From: UBA668 sp040081465
GTDB lineage: Bacteria > Actinomycetota > Acidimicrobiia > Acidimicrobiales > Ilumatobacteraceae
Direction: 5' to 3'
Length of the DNA: 64,000 bases
Assembly: GCA_040081465.1 (NCBI GenBank)
Contig: JBEBGL010000004.1
Span: 124,001 to 188,000, forward strand
Position numbers and translations under genes: made by a program. Below, piece by piece: positions 33,030 to 42,427 of the stretch. Below the pieces are notes generated by a model that saw only the letters and a program-made list of their open reading frames with translations, was not told where the DNA came from and did no database searches. The first letter of the stretch is position 1. Every line of letters begins with the position of its first letter.

Positions 33030-33712
33030 GCCGGAAACGAGACAGCAAACCTGCCGTGTCCGCCGCGCGTCGCGTGGCGGACTTCGGCGTTCTCGCACTG
33101 ACCGTTTTGGCGGCGTGGTTCCTGTGGCCGTCGTCTCTTGGCGGGTCGAGCCGGTTCATCAAGGTGCAGGGCTACTCCATGGAGCCGACGTATCAGACCG
33201 GTGACTTGGTAATGGTCGACACAGACGCAACACCAGAGATCGGCGACATCATTGTCTTTGCGATTCCCGACAACGAGCCTGGTGCCGGAAACCTGGTCGT
33301 TCACCGACTCATCGGCGAGCGAGAAGACGGGACTCTCATTACACAAGGTGACAACACCGAGAGCCCCGACTCGTTCGGTACGAAACGCTCTGACATCATC
33401 GGTTCGCCACGACTGGCGATTCCCCAGGGTGGCCGGGTGCTCGGAATGATGAGCTCGCCGGTCGGCCTTTCAGCCGCATCGGGGATGTTGATCACCATTT
33501 TGCTCTGGCCGCGCAAGAAGCCCGATGAGTCGACTGAAGTTGAGGACTCAACCGAAGCCGACGAGCCGACGATCGATGTAGACCGAACGCTTGAACTCGA
33601 GGCACCAGTCATCCAAGACGGATGGTCAACGACGGAGTTCTCCGCACAAGTCGCCGCGGAGGCCGAGGAGTGGCTGCAGTCACAGCTCGTCGCGTCGGCT
33701 CAGGTTCCGTAA
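33026..33712 (+). CDS. SipW/archaeal-type signal peptidase I (Ser-His), acidic C-terminal tail
   Basis: 228 aa. N-terminal membrane helix near residues 19-35, then VQGYSMEPTYQTGD with the nucleophile Ser51. Where ordinary bacterial signal peptidases carry the general-base Lys, this one has NLVVHRLIGE (His93), followed by ITQGDNTESPD with conserved Asp residues. That is the ER/archaeal/SipW pattern. A second membrane helix lies near residues 146-162, then an acidic cytoplasmic tail rich in Glu, Asp and Thr ending around residue 228, which is unusual. It most likely processes the two exported proteins encoded just upstream, rather than acting as the general leader peptidase. Confidence 0.82.
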   Translation: MSRKRDSKPAVSAARRVADFGVLALTVLAAWFLWPSSLGGSSRFIKVQGYSMEPTYQTGDLVMVDTDATPEIGDIIVFAIPDNEPGAGNLVVHRLIGEREDGTLITQGDNTESPDSFGTKRSDIIGSPRLAIPQGGRVLGMMSSPVGLSAASGMLITILLWPRKKPDESTEVEDSTEADEPTIDVDRTLELEAPVIQDGWSTTEFSAQVAAEAEEWLQSQLVASAQVP

Positions 33713-33984
33713 CGCGGTACGCCCTCGGCGTAACGCGCCTCGAATAGTTGCAACACTTCGTTTGGCTCTGCATGGCGATCGGTGGCGTGCTTCGAATACA
33801 GCAGCTCGCCATCAACCTCGACGTCGAACACACCCTTCGAGCCGGTCACGAACGTGAGATTCTCGATGATGTGCTGGTAGTTGAAGAGCAGGTCACTTGC
33901 AGCGCTCACGGCGCGCTCGGAATAGTTTCAAGGGACGCAGTAGGTGATGCTGATCTTGTGCTTAGTCGTTTGCTTACTAGTCAT
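33700..33984 (-). CDS. SelW/Rdx-family selenoprotein with in-frame UGA (Sec19)
   Basis: 94 residues if UGA is read as selenocysteine. ATG 33984, then ITYCVP, then TGA at 33930-33928 in frame, then NYSERAVSAASDLL and on to GSKGVFDVEVDGELLYSKH and the stop at 33700. The UGA is exactly the last position of the Rdx CxxC/CxxU redox motif (C16-V-P-U19). The frame, the motif and the GxFDVxVDG strand continue smoothly on both sides of it. A hairpin (stem AGCGC/GCGCU, 7-nt loop) begins 10 nt after the UGA. Family: thioredoxin-fold selenoproteins SelW/SelT/SelH, presumed redox function. Conventional calling would give only a 69-aa product from GTG 33909 lacking the active site. It overlaps the signal peptidase gene tail to tail by 13 nt. 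Confidence 0.82.
33901..33917 (-). promoter_or_regulatory. candidate bacterial SECIS hairpin
   Basis: On the mRNA, 10 nt after the UGA: AGCGC, loop GCCGUGA, GCGCU. A five-pair stem with a G/U-containing loop close behind the Sec codon is where bacterial SelB-binding elements lie. It is short and unproven; a C-G pair around a bulged G may extend it. Confidence 0.5.
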
Positions 33985-33985
33985 G

Positions 33986-34057
33986 TGCGCCCCCTGGGTT
34001 TCGAACCCAGAACCTGCGGATTAAGAGTCCGTTGCTCTGCCGTTGAGCTAGAGGCGC
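33986..34057 (-). tRNA. tRNA-Lys (anticodon CTT)
   Basis: 72 nt cloverleaf. Acceptor GCGCCTC pairs with GGGGCGC, the T arm is CTGGG-TTCGAAA-CCCAG, and the anticodon loop CTCTTAA gives CTT. Discriminator A at 33986; CCA is not encoded. The ATG of the selenoprotein gene begins only 1 nt after the discriminator, on the same strand. Confidence 0.93.
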
Positions 34058-34120
34058 AATTTCGTGCAGTGTAGGAGGTGGCGCCGCGCCACCGCGGATG
34101 CTGCGGAGAGTAGTGAGAAG

Positions 34121-34197
34121 TGGGGTGACCGACGGGGCTCGAACCCGCGACCCTCAGGATCACAACCTGATGCTCTACCAGCTGAGCTACGGCCACC
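34121..34197 (-). tRNA. tRNA-His (anticodon GTG)
   Basis: Acceptor GTGGCCG pairs with CGGTCAC (one G-T), with the extra 5' G (G-1, 34197) opposite discriminator C73, as in tRNA-His. Anticodon loop TTGTGAT gives GTG. CCA is encoded (34121-34123). It lies 63 nt upstream of tRNA-Lys on the same strand. Confidence 0.94.
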
Positions 34198-34336
34198 ATG
34201 GGAACCCGTAGTGTGCCACACCGGTTCTTGAAAACCACGGACGAGTTTCGCGTCGGCGCCCGTTCCGTGAAGCTCAGTTCACGATGGATTCCGTTGTGCG
34301 CTAGGCTCTGCAGAACGGATTCCTAGGGAGCTGACT

Positions 34337-35710
34337 ATGAAGGCAATGGAAAGCCTTCCCAAGCACGAACTTGCCCAAAGGGCAAAAGTCATCACACAGC
34401 GAGAGCTGGGTGTCTACGTCAGCCGGACCAAAGGGTCCCAGGCGGCGACCGATCGGGCACGCAAGGTGATGCCACTCGGTGTGCCGAGCAGCTTTCAGGC
34501 TTACGACCCGCACCCGATCGTTGTGCGCCGCGCGCAAGAAGCCTGGATGGAAGACGTCGACGGGAACCGCTACACCGACTTCGACATGGGCTTCGGTGCG
34601 CTGTTCTCTGGTCATTGTCATCCAGCGGTACGGCGCGCTGTTGAGGCGCAACTCGACAATGGCACGTTGTTTGTCACGCCGTGCGAGATGAACGCCGAAG
34701 TCGCCGAGCTGCTTGGCGCGCGATACGGGCTGCCGATGTGGCGCTTCACCAACTCGGGCACCGAAGCAACGATGGATGCGATTCGCGTCGCACGTGGCGT
34801 GACCGGTCGCGAAAAGATTGTCAAGGTCGAGGGTGGTTATCACGGGCATCACGACGAAGTGATGATCTCGATGAAGCCGCCGATCAGCGAGGCTGGCCCT
34901 GCTGATTCGCCGCGCTCTATTCCAGCGACGGCCGGCATCACCCGCGCCGTGCTTGGCGACACGATCGTTGTTCCGTTCAACAACGCTGAAGCACTCGACC
35001 GTGCGCTGTCGGGTCGCGACGTTGCGTGCTTCATCGTTGAGCCAGCGATGGAAAACATCGGCATCTGCTTGCCGCAGCCCGGTTACTTGAAGGCTGCACG
35101 CGAGATCACTCGCAAGTACGGCACGATGCTGATCTTCGACGAAGTGAAGACGGGCATTACTGCCGGATGGGGTGGCGCCACTGGTGCCGTTGGTGTGCAG
35201 CCAGACCTCGTCGCGTTGGCCAAGTGCATCGGCGGCGGGTTGCCCCTCGGAGCTTTTGGTGGCACGCAAGAATGCATGGATCAAATCACGAACGGCAAGG
35301 TGCTTCACCTAGGTACCTACAACGGCAACCCGTTGTGCATGGCCGCATCGAGGGCGGTGCTGTCGGAGATTTGTACTCCGGAGGCGACCGATGCCGCGAT
35401 CGCGTGCAACCGGATGCTGCTCGACGCATGCGACCGAATCATCGCTACGGCAGGGCTTCCGGCACACACGGTGCAATTTGGAGCGAAGGGTTGCGTCACG
35501 TGGGCGCCCGAGCCGATCCAGAATTATCGCGACTACAAAGCGACCGACTTCGACCTTGCGTTCGCGCAGTGGATGCATGGCATCAACCGCGGAGTGTTGC
35601 TGCCGCCGGGTCTCGACGAGCAGTGGCTGATCTCGATCGTGCACACCGAAGCCGACGCGATGCACTACGCCGATGTCTTCGGCGAGTTCGTCGACGAACT
35701 AACCGCTTAG
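34337..35710 (+). CDS. HemL-like class III aminotransferase
   Basis: 457 aa PLP enzyme. Similar in layout to glutamate-1-semialdehyde aminomutase: DVDGNRYTDFDMGFGALFSGH near residue 73, a RFTNSGTEATMDAIRVARG motif near residue 140, GGYHGHHDEV, IFDEVKTGI near residue 265 and the PLP Lys in ALAKCIGGGLPLGAFGG near residue 295. It has a longer N-terminus than HemL, and GHHDE replaces the usual GHAD, so it may be an aminotransferase or aminomutase of other specificity. ATG 34337 with AGGGAG upstream and a TAGGCT -10 candidate at 34302-34307. Single gene. Confidence 0.8.
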   Translation: MKAMESLPKHELAQRAKVITQRELGVYVSRTKGSQAATDRARKVMPLGVPSSFQAYDPHPIVVRRAQEAWMEDVDGNRYTDFDMGFGALFSGHCHPAVRRAVEAQLDNGTLFVTPCEMNAEVAELLGARYGLPMWRFTNSGTEATMDAIRVARGVTGREKIVKVEGGYHGHHDEVMISMKPPISEAGPADSPRSIPATAGITRAVLGDTIVVPFNNAEALDRALSGRDVACFIVEPAMENIGICLPQPGYLKAAREITRKYGTMLIFDEVKTGITAGWGGATGAVGVQPDLVALAKCIGGGLPLGAFGGTQECMDQITNGKVLHLGTYNGNPLCMAASRAVLSEICTPEATDAAIACNRMLLDACDRIIATAGLPAHTVQFGAKGCVTWAPEPIQNYRDYKATDFDLAFAQWMHGINRGVLLPPGLDEQWLISIVHTEADAMHYADVFGEFVDELTA

Positions 35711-35722
35711 TTCACTGGCTAG

Positions 35723-36553
35723 CTAACTCCAGTGACGCTCTTCGCTGTACCGGTGCACGGTGACGGGGGCGCTCCACTGGCGGCGACGGTGAATCACACC
35801 GGTTCCCGCCAGTAACGCGACGGCGGCACCGATCAGCACGAGTTCCACGCCGATGAGTATTGGCAACGTGCTGTCGGCGAGCGCGCCTGGTATTCGCGCC
35901 CAAACGCTGTCGCTCAGCAACGGCACGACGAACTTGGGAACGACGTAACCGAGCAGCGCGGTAAGCACGGCCAATAACAGCAGGCCAACACCAAGGCTCT
36001 TGACTAACGAAGAACGGTCGGGGTGTGCGGTGACGCCGAACAAGACAAAGATGACTGTTGCGATGCCGGTGATTGGCACCATCCACCCAAGCACGTTGTT
36101 CGCGACTTCGAGCGGCGCCACCTTTGGAACCGGAATTGTGATCGGCGGCACATCGATTGCGGCCGCGAACTGAGTCGCGTCGACTAATTGCGAGCCGGTG
36201 ACCTGCACCGGCGTGGTTTGTTCGCCGATCAGGCGTGCGTGGATGTCGTGGATGATTTCGGAGAACAACTTCGAGCCGATGTCGGTGCTTGCGATCACCT
36301 GAACGCGCAGGCGCATCTCTTCTTGATTCACCGAAAGCGATGCTGCGACGGCGTCTGCAATCACATTGGCCAGTTCGGTGCGCAGTTTGCTGTCGCTGAG
36401 GACAACCTCGGCTGCGTCCGCGGAGTGGTCGGGGTCGAACGCGGTTCGCTGGAGCAGGAACCCGGCGATCGCCAGACTGGCGCACGCATAGGCGAGCGCA
36501 AACATCAGCCCCGCAAAAGTCCGTCGCACGCCCCGAGTCTTGCCGATTCCCAC
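35723..36553 (-). CDS. membrane protein of unknown function
   Basis: 276 aa. N-terminal helix near residues 12-33, an extracytoplasmic domain of about 120 residues, then three more helices near 160-185, 195-220 and 225-255. Short basic C-terminus. The domain has no Cys and no clear motif (SDSKLRTELANVIADAVAA, IHARLIGEQTTPVQ). GTG 36553 is preferred; a longer shadow frame overlaps it. It converges with the aminotransferase gene (12 nt gap) and is divergent from recA across a 163 nt regulatory region. Confidence 0.68.
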   Translation of the reverse strand: MGIGKTRGVRRTFAGLMFALAYACASLAIAGFLLQRTAFDPDHSADAAEVVLSDSKLRTELANVIADAVAASLSVNQEEMRLRVQVIASTDIGSKLFSEIIHDIHARLIGEQTTPVQVTGSQLVDATQFAAAIDVPPITIPVPKVAPLEVANNVLGWMVPITGIATVIFVLFGVTAHPDRSSLVKSLGVGLLLLAVLTALLGYVVPKFVVPLLSDSVWARIPGALADSTLPILIGVELVLIGAAVALLAGTGVIHRRRQWSAPVTVHRYSEERHWS

Positions 36554-36582
36554 GGCTTTGGATTGGCATCCGTCGGAAATGC

Positions 36583-36611
36583 TTGATCGAACGGTTGTTC
36601 GTAGTTACAAT
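36583..36611 (+). promoter_or_regulatory. recA promoter with LexA box in the spacer
   Basis: -35 TTGATC (36583-36588), 17 bp spacer, -10 TACAAT (36606-36611). The spacer holds CGAACGGTTGTTCG (36588-36601), a perfect match to the actinobacterial LexA box CGAAC-N4-GTTCG. LexA bound there would block RNA polymerase, so recA should be SOS-induced. The leader to the recA start is about 100 nt. Confidence 0.85.
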
Positions 36612-36716
36612 GCTGTCATTAGTTAGCAAGGCCGGGCCGGTCGAAGGCAGTCACTGTGTGACACCCCCTTCGTACGGTGCACGCAACATCAACAAGCTAC
36701 GAAACGGAGACAGGTT

Positions 36717-37826
36717 GTGAGCAACGATCGCGATAAGGCCCTGGAAATGGCCCTGGCGGCCATCGACAAGCAGTACGGCAAGGGGTCCGTCATGCGGATG
36801 GGCGAGAAGGGGTCGATGGCCATCGAGGCCATCCAAACCGGCGCCATGGCACTCGACGTCGCCCTCGGTGTTGGCGGTTTGCCCCGCGGCCGAATTGTCG
36901 AGATCTTCGGCCCAGAGTCCTCCGGTAAGTCCACCCTCGCCATGCACGTCGTGGCCGAGGCCCAGCGCAACGGTGGCATCTGTGCCTACGTCGATGCCGA
37001 GCACGCGATGGATCCTGTGTACGCACGGGCCATTGGTGTCGACATCGATCAGTTGCTGATCAGCCAGCCCGACACGGGTGAGCAGGCACTCGAGATTGCC
37101 GACATGCTCGTGCGCTCCGGTGCGCTCGATGTCGTGGTCATCGACTCGGTGGCGGCACTTACGCCTCGTGCCGAGATTGAAGGCGAGATGGGCGACACGC
37201 ACGTCGGCTTGCAGGCTCGCCTGATGAGCCAGGCGCTACGCAAGCTCACCGCCAACCTCAACCGCACCAACACCATCATGATCTTCATCAACCAGTTGCG
37301 CGAGAAGATCGGCGTGATGTACGGCTCGCCCGAGACCACCCCAGGTGGCCGTGCGCTGAAGTTCTACGCATCGGTGCGTCTCGACATTCGTCGCATCGAA
37401 AGCATCAAAGATGGTGCCGAAGTTGTTGGCAACCGCACGCGAGTGAAGGTGGTCAAGAACAAGGTGTCGCCACCGTTCCGTCAGGCCGAGTTCGACATCA
37501 TGTACGGCAAAGGCATCAGCCGCGAAGGTTCGTTGCTCGACATGGCAGTCGACATGGGCATCATCAAGAAGTCGGGCTCGTGGTTCACCTACGACGGCGA
37601 GCAACTCGGTCAGGGTCGCGAGAATGCGAAGGGTTTCCTCATCGCCAATCCCGAGATCATGGTCGAAGTATCCGAGAAGGTTCGGGTGCAAGCCGGCATC
37701 GGTGCCGACGCAGCCACACCGCCGTTCGTCGCTCCCGACGACGTTGATGCCGCTGGCAAGGCGGTCGTCACGACGCCAGCTGGAGAAACGTTCACTGCTG
37801 CCGACGAAGAGCCGATCGAGCTGTAA
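36717..37826 (+). CDS. recA: recombinase RecA
   Basis: 369 aa. Walker A is GPESSGKSTLAM near residue 65, with AYVDAEHAMDP, SQPDTGEQALEIADMLVRSGALDVVVIDSVAAL (Walker B) and the L2-region NQLREKIGVMYGSPETTPGGRAL. Acidic C-terminal tail (ADEEPIEL). Forms filaments on single-stranded DNA, drives strand exchange and activates LexA self-cleavage. GTG start at 36717. No intein is present, and recX does not follow directly. Confidence 0.98.
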   Translation: MSNDRDKALEMALAAIDKQYGKGSVMRMGEKGSMAIEAIQTGAMALDVALGVGGLPRGRIVEIFGPESSGKSTLAMHVVAEAQRNGGICAYVDAEHAMDPVYARAIGVDIDQLLISQPDTGEQALEIADMLVRSGALDVVVIDSVAALTPRAEIEGEMGDTHVGLQARLMSQALRKLTANLNRTNTIMIFINQLREKIGVMYGSPETTPGGRALKFYASVRLDIRRIESIKDGAEVVGNRTRVKVVKNKVSPPFRQAEFDIMYGKGISREGSLLDMAVDMGIIKKSGSWFTYDGEQLGQGRENAKGFLIANPEIMVEVSEKVRVQAGIGADAATPPFVAPDDVDAAGKAVVTTPAGETFTAADEEPIEL

Positions 37827-37847
37827 CTCGGTAGCGATCCGGTTCAT

Positions 37848-37879
37848 GAGGCGCTGGGCTCCGACGAGTCCAGCGCCTC
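37848..37879 (+). terminator. hairpin after recA without a T-tract
   Basis: GAGGCGCTGG (37848-37857) and CCAGCGCCTC (37870-37879) form a perfect 10-bp stem with a 12-nt loop, 21 nt after the recA stop. No U-run follows, as in the I-shaped terminators described for some high-GC actinobacteria. Confidence 0.65.
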
Positions 37880-37939
37880 CGCCGTTGCACGCCCAGTGGG
37901 CCCAATGACGCCAGTAGGGCGCGGGTAGCCTCTGGATTC

Positions 37940-39358
37940 ATGACTCGTAGCTTCATCGTGCGCACGTTTGGGTGCCAGATGAACGACCACGACTCGGAGC
38001 GGATCGCCGGTCTCCTGCAAGCCGACGGCCTGACCGAGGCCGCGAATCAGGCCGACGCCGACATCGTCGTGCTGAACACCTGCTGCATTCGCGAGAACGC
38101 CGACAACAAGCTGTACGGCAGCCTTGGTTGGCTACGCGCCTGGAAGAACGAGCGCGAGGGTCGACAGATCGTCGTCTCTGGCTGTCTGGCGCAGAAGGAT
38201 CGCGACCTCGTTGCCAACAAGGCTCCGTGGGTCGATGTGGTGATGGGCACTCACAACGTTCATCGCGCTGCCGAGTTGGTGCAACACGCCAGCCGCCACG
38301 GGCAGATCACCGAGATCTTCGATCAGGCCGTCATCGACGACCATGCGTTGTTCCCCAGTGCGCTGCCCGCTCGCCGCGAGACGAGTTACAACGCCTGGGT
38401 CACGATTCAGATCGGCTGCGACAACAACTGTGCCTTCTGCATCGTGCCATCGGTGCGCGGTGTCGAGATCAGCCGTCCGTTCGACGAAGTGGTCGCGGAA
38501 GTGGAAGCGCTCGCACGCGACGGGGTAACGGAAGTTACGTTGCTCGGTCAAAACGTCAACAGCTACGGGCGCGACCTGCAGCTGGCGGCACGTCAGGCTG
38601 GCGCCGATGATGCTCGGCTGCGACCGCTGTTCACCGACTTGTTGCTTGCGCTGGGTCAGGTGGATGGCATTCGCCGAGTTCGCTTTGTAAGTCCGCACCC
38701 GAAAGACATGCGCCCCGAGACGTTCGCCGCGATGGCCGCCACGCCGACCGTGTGTGAGCACCTGCACTACCCGCTGCAGTCGGGCAGCGACCGAGTCCTG
38801 GCGGCCATGCATCGTGGATACACGGCCGAGCGCTACCTGAATCGACTTGCGCAGGCGCGAGCGGTTGTGCCCGACCTGGCAGTCAGCACCGACATCATCA
38901 TCGGGTTCCCGGGCGAGTCGGAAGTCGACTTCCAAGCAACGATGGCTGTCGCTGCTGAAGCCGAGTACGACTACGCCTATTGCTTCAACTTCTCGCCGCG
39001 CGACGGCACCGACGCCGCGCTGATGACCGACAAATTTGTCGAGCCCGCGATCGTCGCCGACCGCTTCGACCGCTTGCGGGTTGTTGTCGAGCACAGTGCT
39101 CTGGCAAAGCATCTCGAGCGCATCGGTCGCATCGAAGAGGTGCTGGTAGAGGGGCCGAGCAAGCGCGACCCATCGGTCATCTCGGGTCGCACGCGCCAGA
39201 ACAAGTTGGTTCACTTCGTAGCCGACGACAGCGTGCGCGTCGGTTCGTATGGCTTGGTCGAGATCACCAGCGCAGCGCCGCACTTCCTCACTGGCCGCTT
39301 CCTCGAACTGACGGCCGAGCCCGTGCACAAGCGCCGCATCCCCGTGCTAGCCGGCTAG
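37940..39358 (+). CDS. miaB: tRNA-2-methylthio-N6-dimethylallyladenosine synthase MiaB
   Basis: 472 aa radical-SAM methylthiotransferase. N-terminal UPF0004 domain with TFGCQMNDHDSERI and VLNTCCIRENADNK, radical-SAM cluster QIGCDNNCAFCIVPSVRG (CxxxCxxC) near residue 157, and a C-terminal TRAM domain. Adds the methylthio group to i6A37 of tRNA; the prenyl step is by MiaA, encoded next. TAGCCT lies 8 nt upstream of ATG 37940. Confidence 0.96.
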   Translation: MTRSFIVRTFGCQMNDHDSERIAGLLQADGLTEAANQADADIVVLNTCCIRENADNKLYGSLGWLRAWKNEREGRQIVVSGCLAQKDRDLVANKAPWVDVVMGTHNVHRAAELVQHASRHGQITEIFDQAVIDDHALFPSALPARRETSYNAWVTIQIGCDNNCAFCIVPSVRGVEISRPFDEVVAEVEALARDGVTEVTLLGQNVNSYGRDLQLAARQAGADDARLRPLFTDLLLALGQVDGIRRVRFVSPHPKDMRPETFAAMAATPTVCEHLHYPLQSGSDRVLAAMHRGYTAERYLNRLAQARAVVPDLAVSTDIIIGFPGESEVDFQATMAVAAEAEYDYAYCFNFSPRDGTDAALMTDKFVEPAIVADRFDRLRVVVEHSALAKHLERIGRIEEVLVEGPSKRDPSVISGRTRQNKLVHFVADDSVRVGSYGLVEITSAAPHFLTGRFLELTAEPVHKRRIPVLAG

Positions 39359-39361
39359 TCG

Positions 39362-40297
39362 TTGGCCGCCACTCGCGAGCCGATCGGCATGCAATCACCG
39401 CTCGTCATTCTCGGGCCAACTGCGTCGGGTAAGAGCGACGTAGCGATGGCGTTCGCCGCCGCTCGCGTCGACGTCGAGATTGTCGCAGTCGACGCGATGC
39501 AGGTGTATCGGCGCATGGACATCGGTACGGCTAAACCGAGCGCGGCCGATCGTTTAGCGGTACCGCACCACGGGATCGATCTTGTCGAACCGTCGCACCC
39601 GTTCACCGTCGCCGACTTCGCTCGCGCCGCCGCACCAGCGGTTGCCAACATCGCCGCACGTGGACTGAAGCCGCTACTGGTCGCGGGTACGGGTCTCTAC
39701 CTTCGTGCGCTCACCGACCCAATGACGATTCCCGGACAGTGGCCAGATGTGCGCGCCGAACTCGACTTGCGCGCTGAGGTCGAGGGCCCAGCCGCGCTGC
39801 ATGCGCAATTGGTGTCGCTTGATCCTGTTGCCGCGTCGAGGATGGAGTCTTCGAATGTGCGTCGCATCGTGCGCGCGTTGGAAGTCACGCTTGGCGCGGG
39901 CAGACCGTTCAGCTCGTTCGGCGCCGGCATTAACGATTATCGCCCCACAGAGTTCGCGCAGTTCGGGTTGCGCTGGTCGCGCGATGCTCTGACTCGTCGA
40001 ATCGGAGAGCGCGTCGAGCGCATGATGTCGGCAGGGTTACTTGCAGAGGTTGCGGAGCTGCTGAAGGAACCGGCTCCGTTGTCTCGGACGGCGCGCCAGG
40101 CGTTGGGTTACAAGGAGTTGATCGAACACCTGGAGGGTGGTGTCACTCTCGACGCCGCGGTCGCAGCGATCGCGCTGCGCACACGACAGTTCGCCGTTCG
40201 CCAGGAGCGATGGTTCCGTCGCGACCCGCGCATACGCTGGGTCACTATCGAACACGATCCAGTCACCGAAGCGCTACCAATTTTGCTGCAGTCATGA
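39362..40297 (+). CDS. miaA: tRNA dimethylallyltransferase MiaA
   Basis: 311 aa from TTG 39362, 302 from ATG 39389; the choice is open. P-loop LGPTASGKSDVA, VAVDAMQVYRRMDIGTAKPS, a VAGTGLYLRAL motif near residue 105 and RQFAVRQERWFRRD at the end. Transfers the dimethylallyl group to N6 of A37 in tRNAs reading UNN codons. Directly follows miaB; the product of this enzyme is the MiaB substrate. Confidence 0.95.
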   Translation: MAATREPIGMQSPLVILGPTASGKSDVAMAFAAARVDVEIVAVDAMQVYRRMDIGTAKPSAADRLAVPHHGIDLVEPSHPFTVADFARAAAPAVANIAARGLKPLLVAGTGLYLRALTDPMTIPGQWPDVRAELDLRAEVEGPAALHAQLVSLDPVAASRMESSNVRRIVRALEVTLGAGRPFSSFGAGINDYRPTEFAQFGLRWSRDALTRRIGERVERMMSAGLLAEVAELLKEPAPLSRTARQALGYKELIEHLEGGVTLDAAVAAIALRTRQFAVRQERWFRRDPRIRWVTIEHDPVTEALPILLQS

Positions 40298-41100
40298 CGC
40301 AACTCACGCTGACTAAGCACCACGGCCTGGGCAACGATTTCCTGGTCGTCTTTCATCCCCACATCGACGATCTGCCTGCCCTGGCCCGTGAATTGTGTAA
40401 TCGGCGAGAGGGGATCGGTGCCGATGGGTTGCTGATCGGCGAAAGCGCCAAGGGTTACGCCGCCCAGATGGTGCTGTTCAACGCTGATGGTTCGCGCGCG
40501 GAGATCAGCGGCAATGGCATTCGCTGTTTTGCGCAGGCACTCGCGATGCGTCGCGGGGATTTCGATGGCCGACACATACTCACCGACGCTGGCGAGCGGG
40601 TGGTGACGCTGACTACCACCGACGATCCGGCCGTCGTCGAGGCTGCGGTCGATATGGGCGACGTATCGGTGCTTGCGGAACCGGCGAACTGGGCGGCACT
40701 CGCATGCGACTCGATGCGGCCAGTCAGCCATCTCAGCGTGGGCAATCCGCACAGCGTCGTCGGCGTCGACGATGTGTCCGAGGTCGACCTGTTGTCACTT
40801 GGACAGTTGGTACCGCACGTCAATCTGGAGATCATCGAGGCCGGCCCGCAGCCCGATGCGATCACGATGCGTGTCCACGAACGCGGCGCAGGCATCACGC
40901 AGGCGTGCGGTACAGGGGCCTGTGCCGCCGCATGGGCGGCCGCGGGATGGGGGCTTGTTGCCGCCGATGCCGAAGAAATCGTCGTGCATATGCCCGGTGG
41001 GAGTGCCAAGGTACGTCTGCACCAGCCGTCGACCGGCAGAGTGACGCTTGTGGGTCCCGCGACGTTTGTCGGAACTATCACGGTCGATACCTCGCTGTGA
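40294..41100 (+). CDS. dapF: diaminopimelate epimerase
   Basis: 268 aa. Converts LL- to meso-diaminopimelate for lysine and peptidoglycan. The two catalytic Cys are in ISGNGIRCFAQ near residue 78 and QACGTGACAAAW near residue 208; the N-terminus HHGLGNDFLVV is typical. ATG 40294 overlaps the miaA stop (ATGA). The symmetrical two-domain layout is complete. Confidence 0.95.
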   Translation: MTQLTLTKHHGLGNDFLVVFHPHIDDLPALARELCNRREGIGADGLLIGESAKGYAAQMVLFNADGSRAEISGNGIRCFAQALAMRRGDFDGRHILTDAGERVVTLTTTDDPAVVEAAVDMGDVSVLAEPANWAALACDSMRPVSHLSVGNPHSVVGVDDVSEVDLLSLGQLVPHVNLEIIEAGPQPDAITMRVHERGAGITQACGTGACAAAWAAAGWGLVAADAEEIVVHMPGGSAKVRLHQPSTGRVTLVGPATFVGTITVDTSL

Positions 41101-41122
41101 CTGCCGGTGCGGGAAGGCACAG

Positions 41123-42423
<1,301 letters not shown>

Positions 42424-42427
<4 letters not shown>

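Noticed and set aside
33700..33909. 69-aa protein from GTG 33909 as the full gene
   Set aside because: It lacks the redox motif of its own family. The frame continues upstream through TGA to an ATG, with conserved sequence on both sides.
37236..37847. 203-aa leftward frame opposite the recA 3' half
   Set aside because: recA is certain; no start signal or family pattern for the opposite frame.
38132..39328. 398-aa leftward open frame opposite miaB
   Set aside because: miaB is certain, and the opposite frame is open only because of GC-biased codon use.
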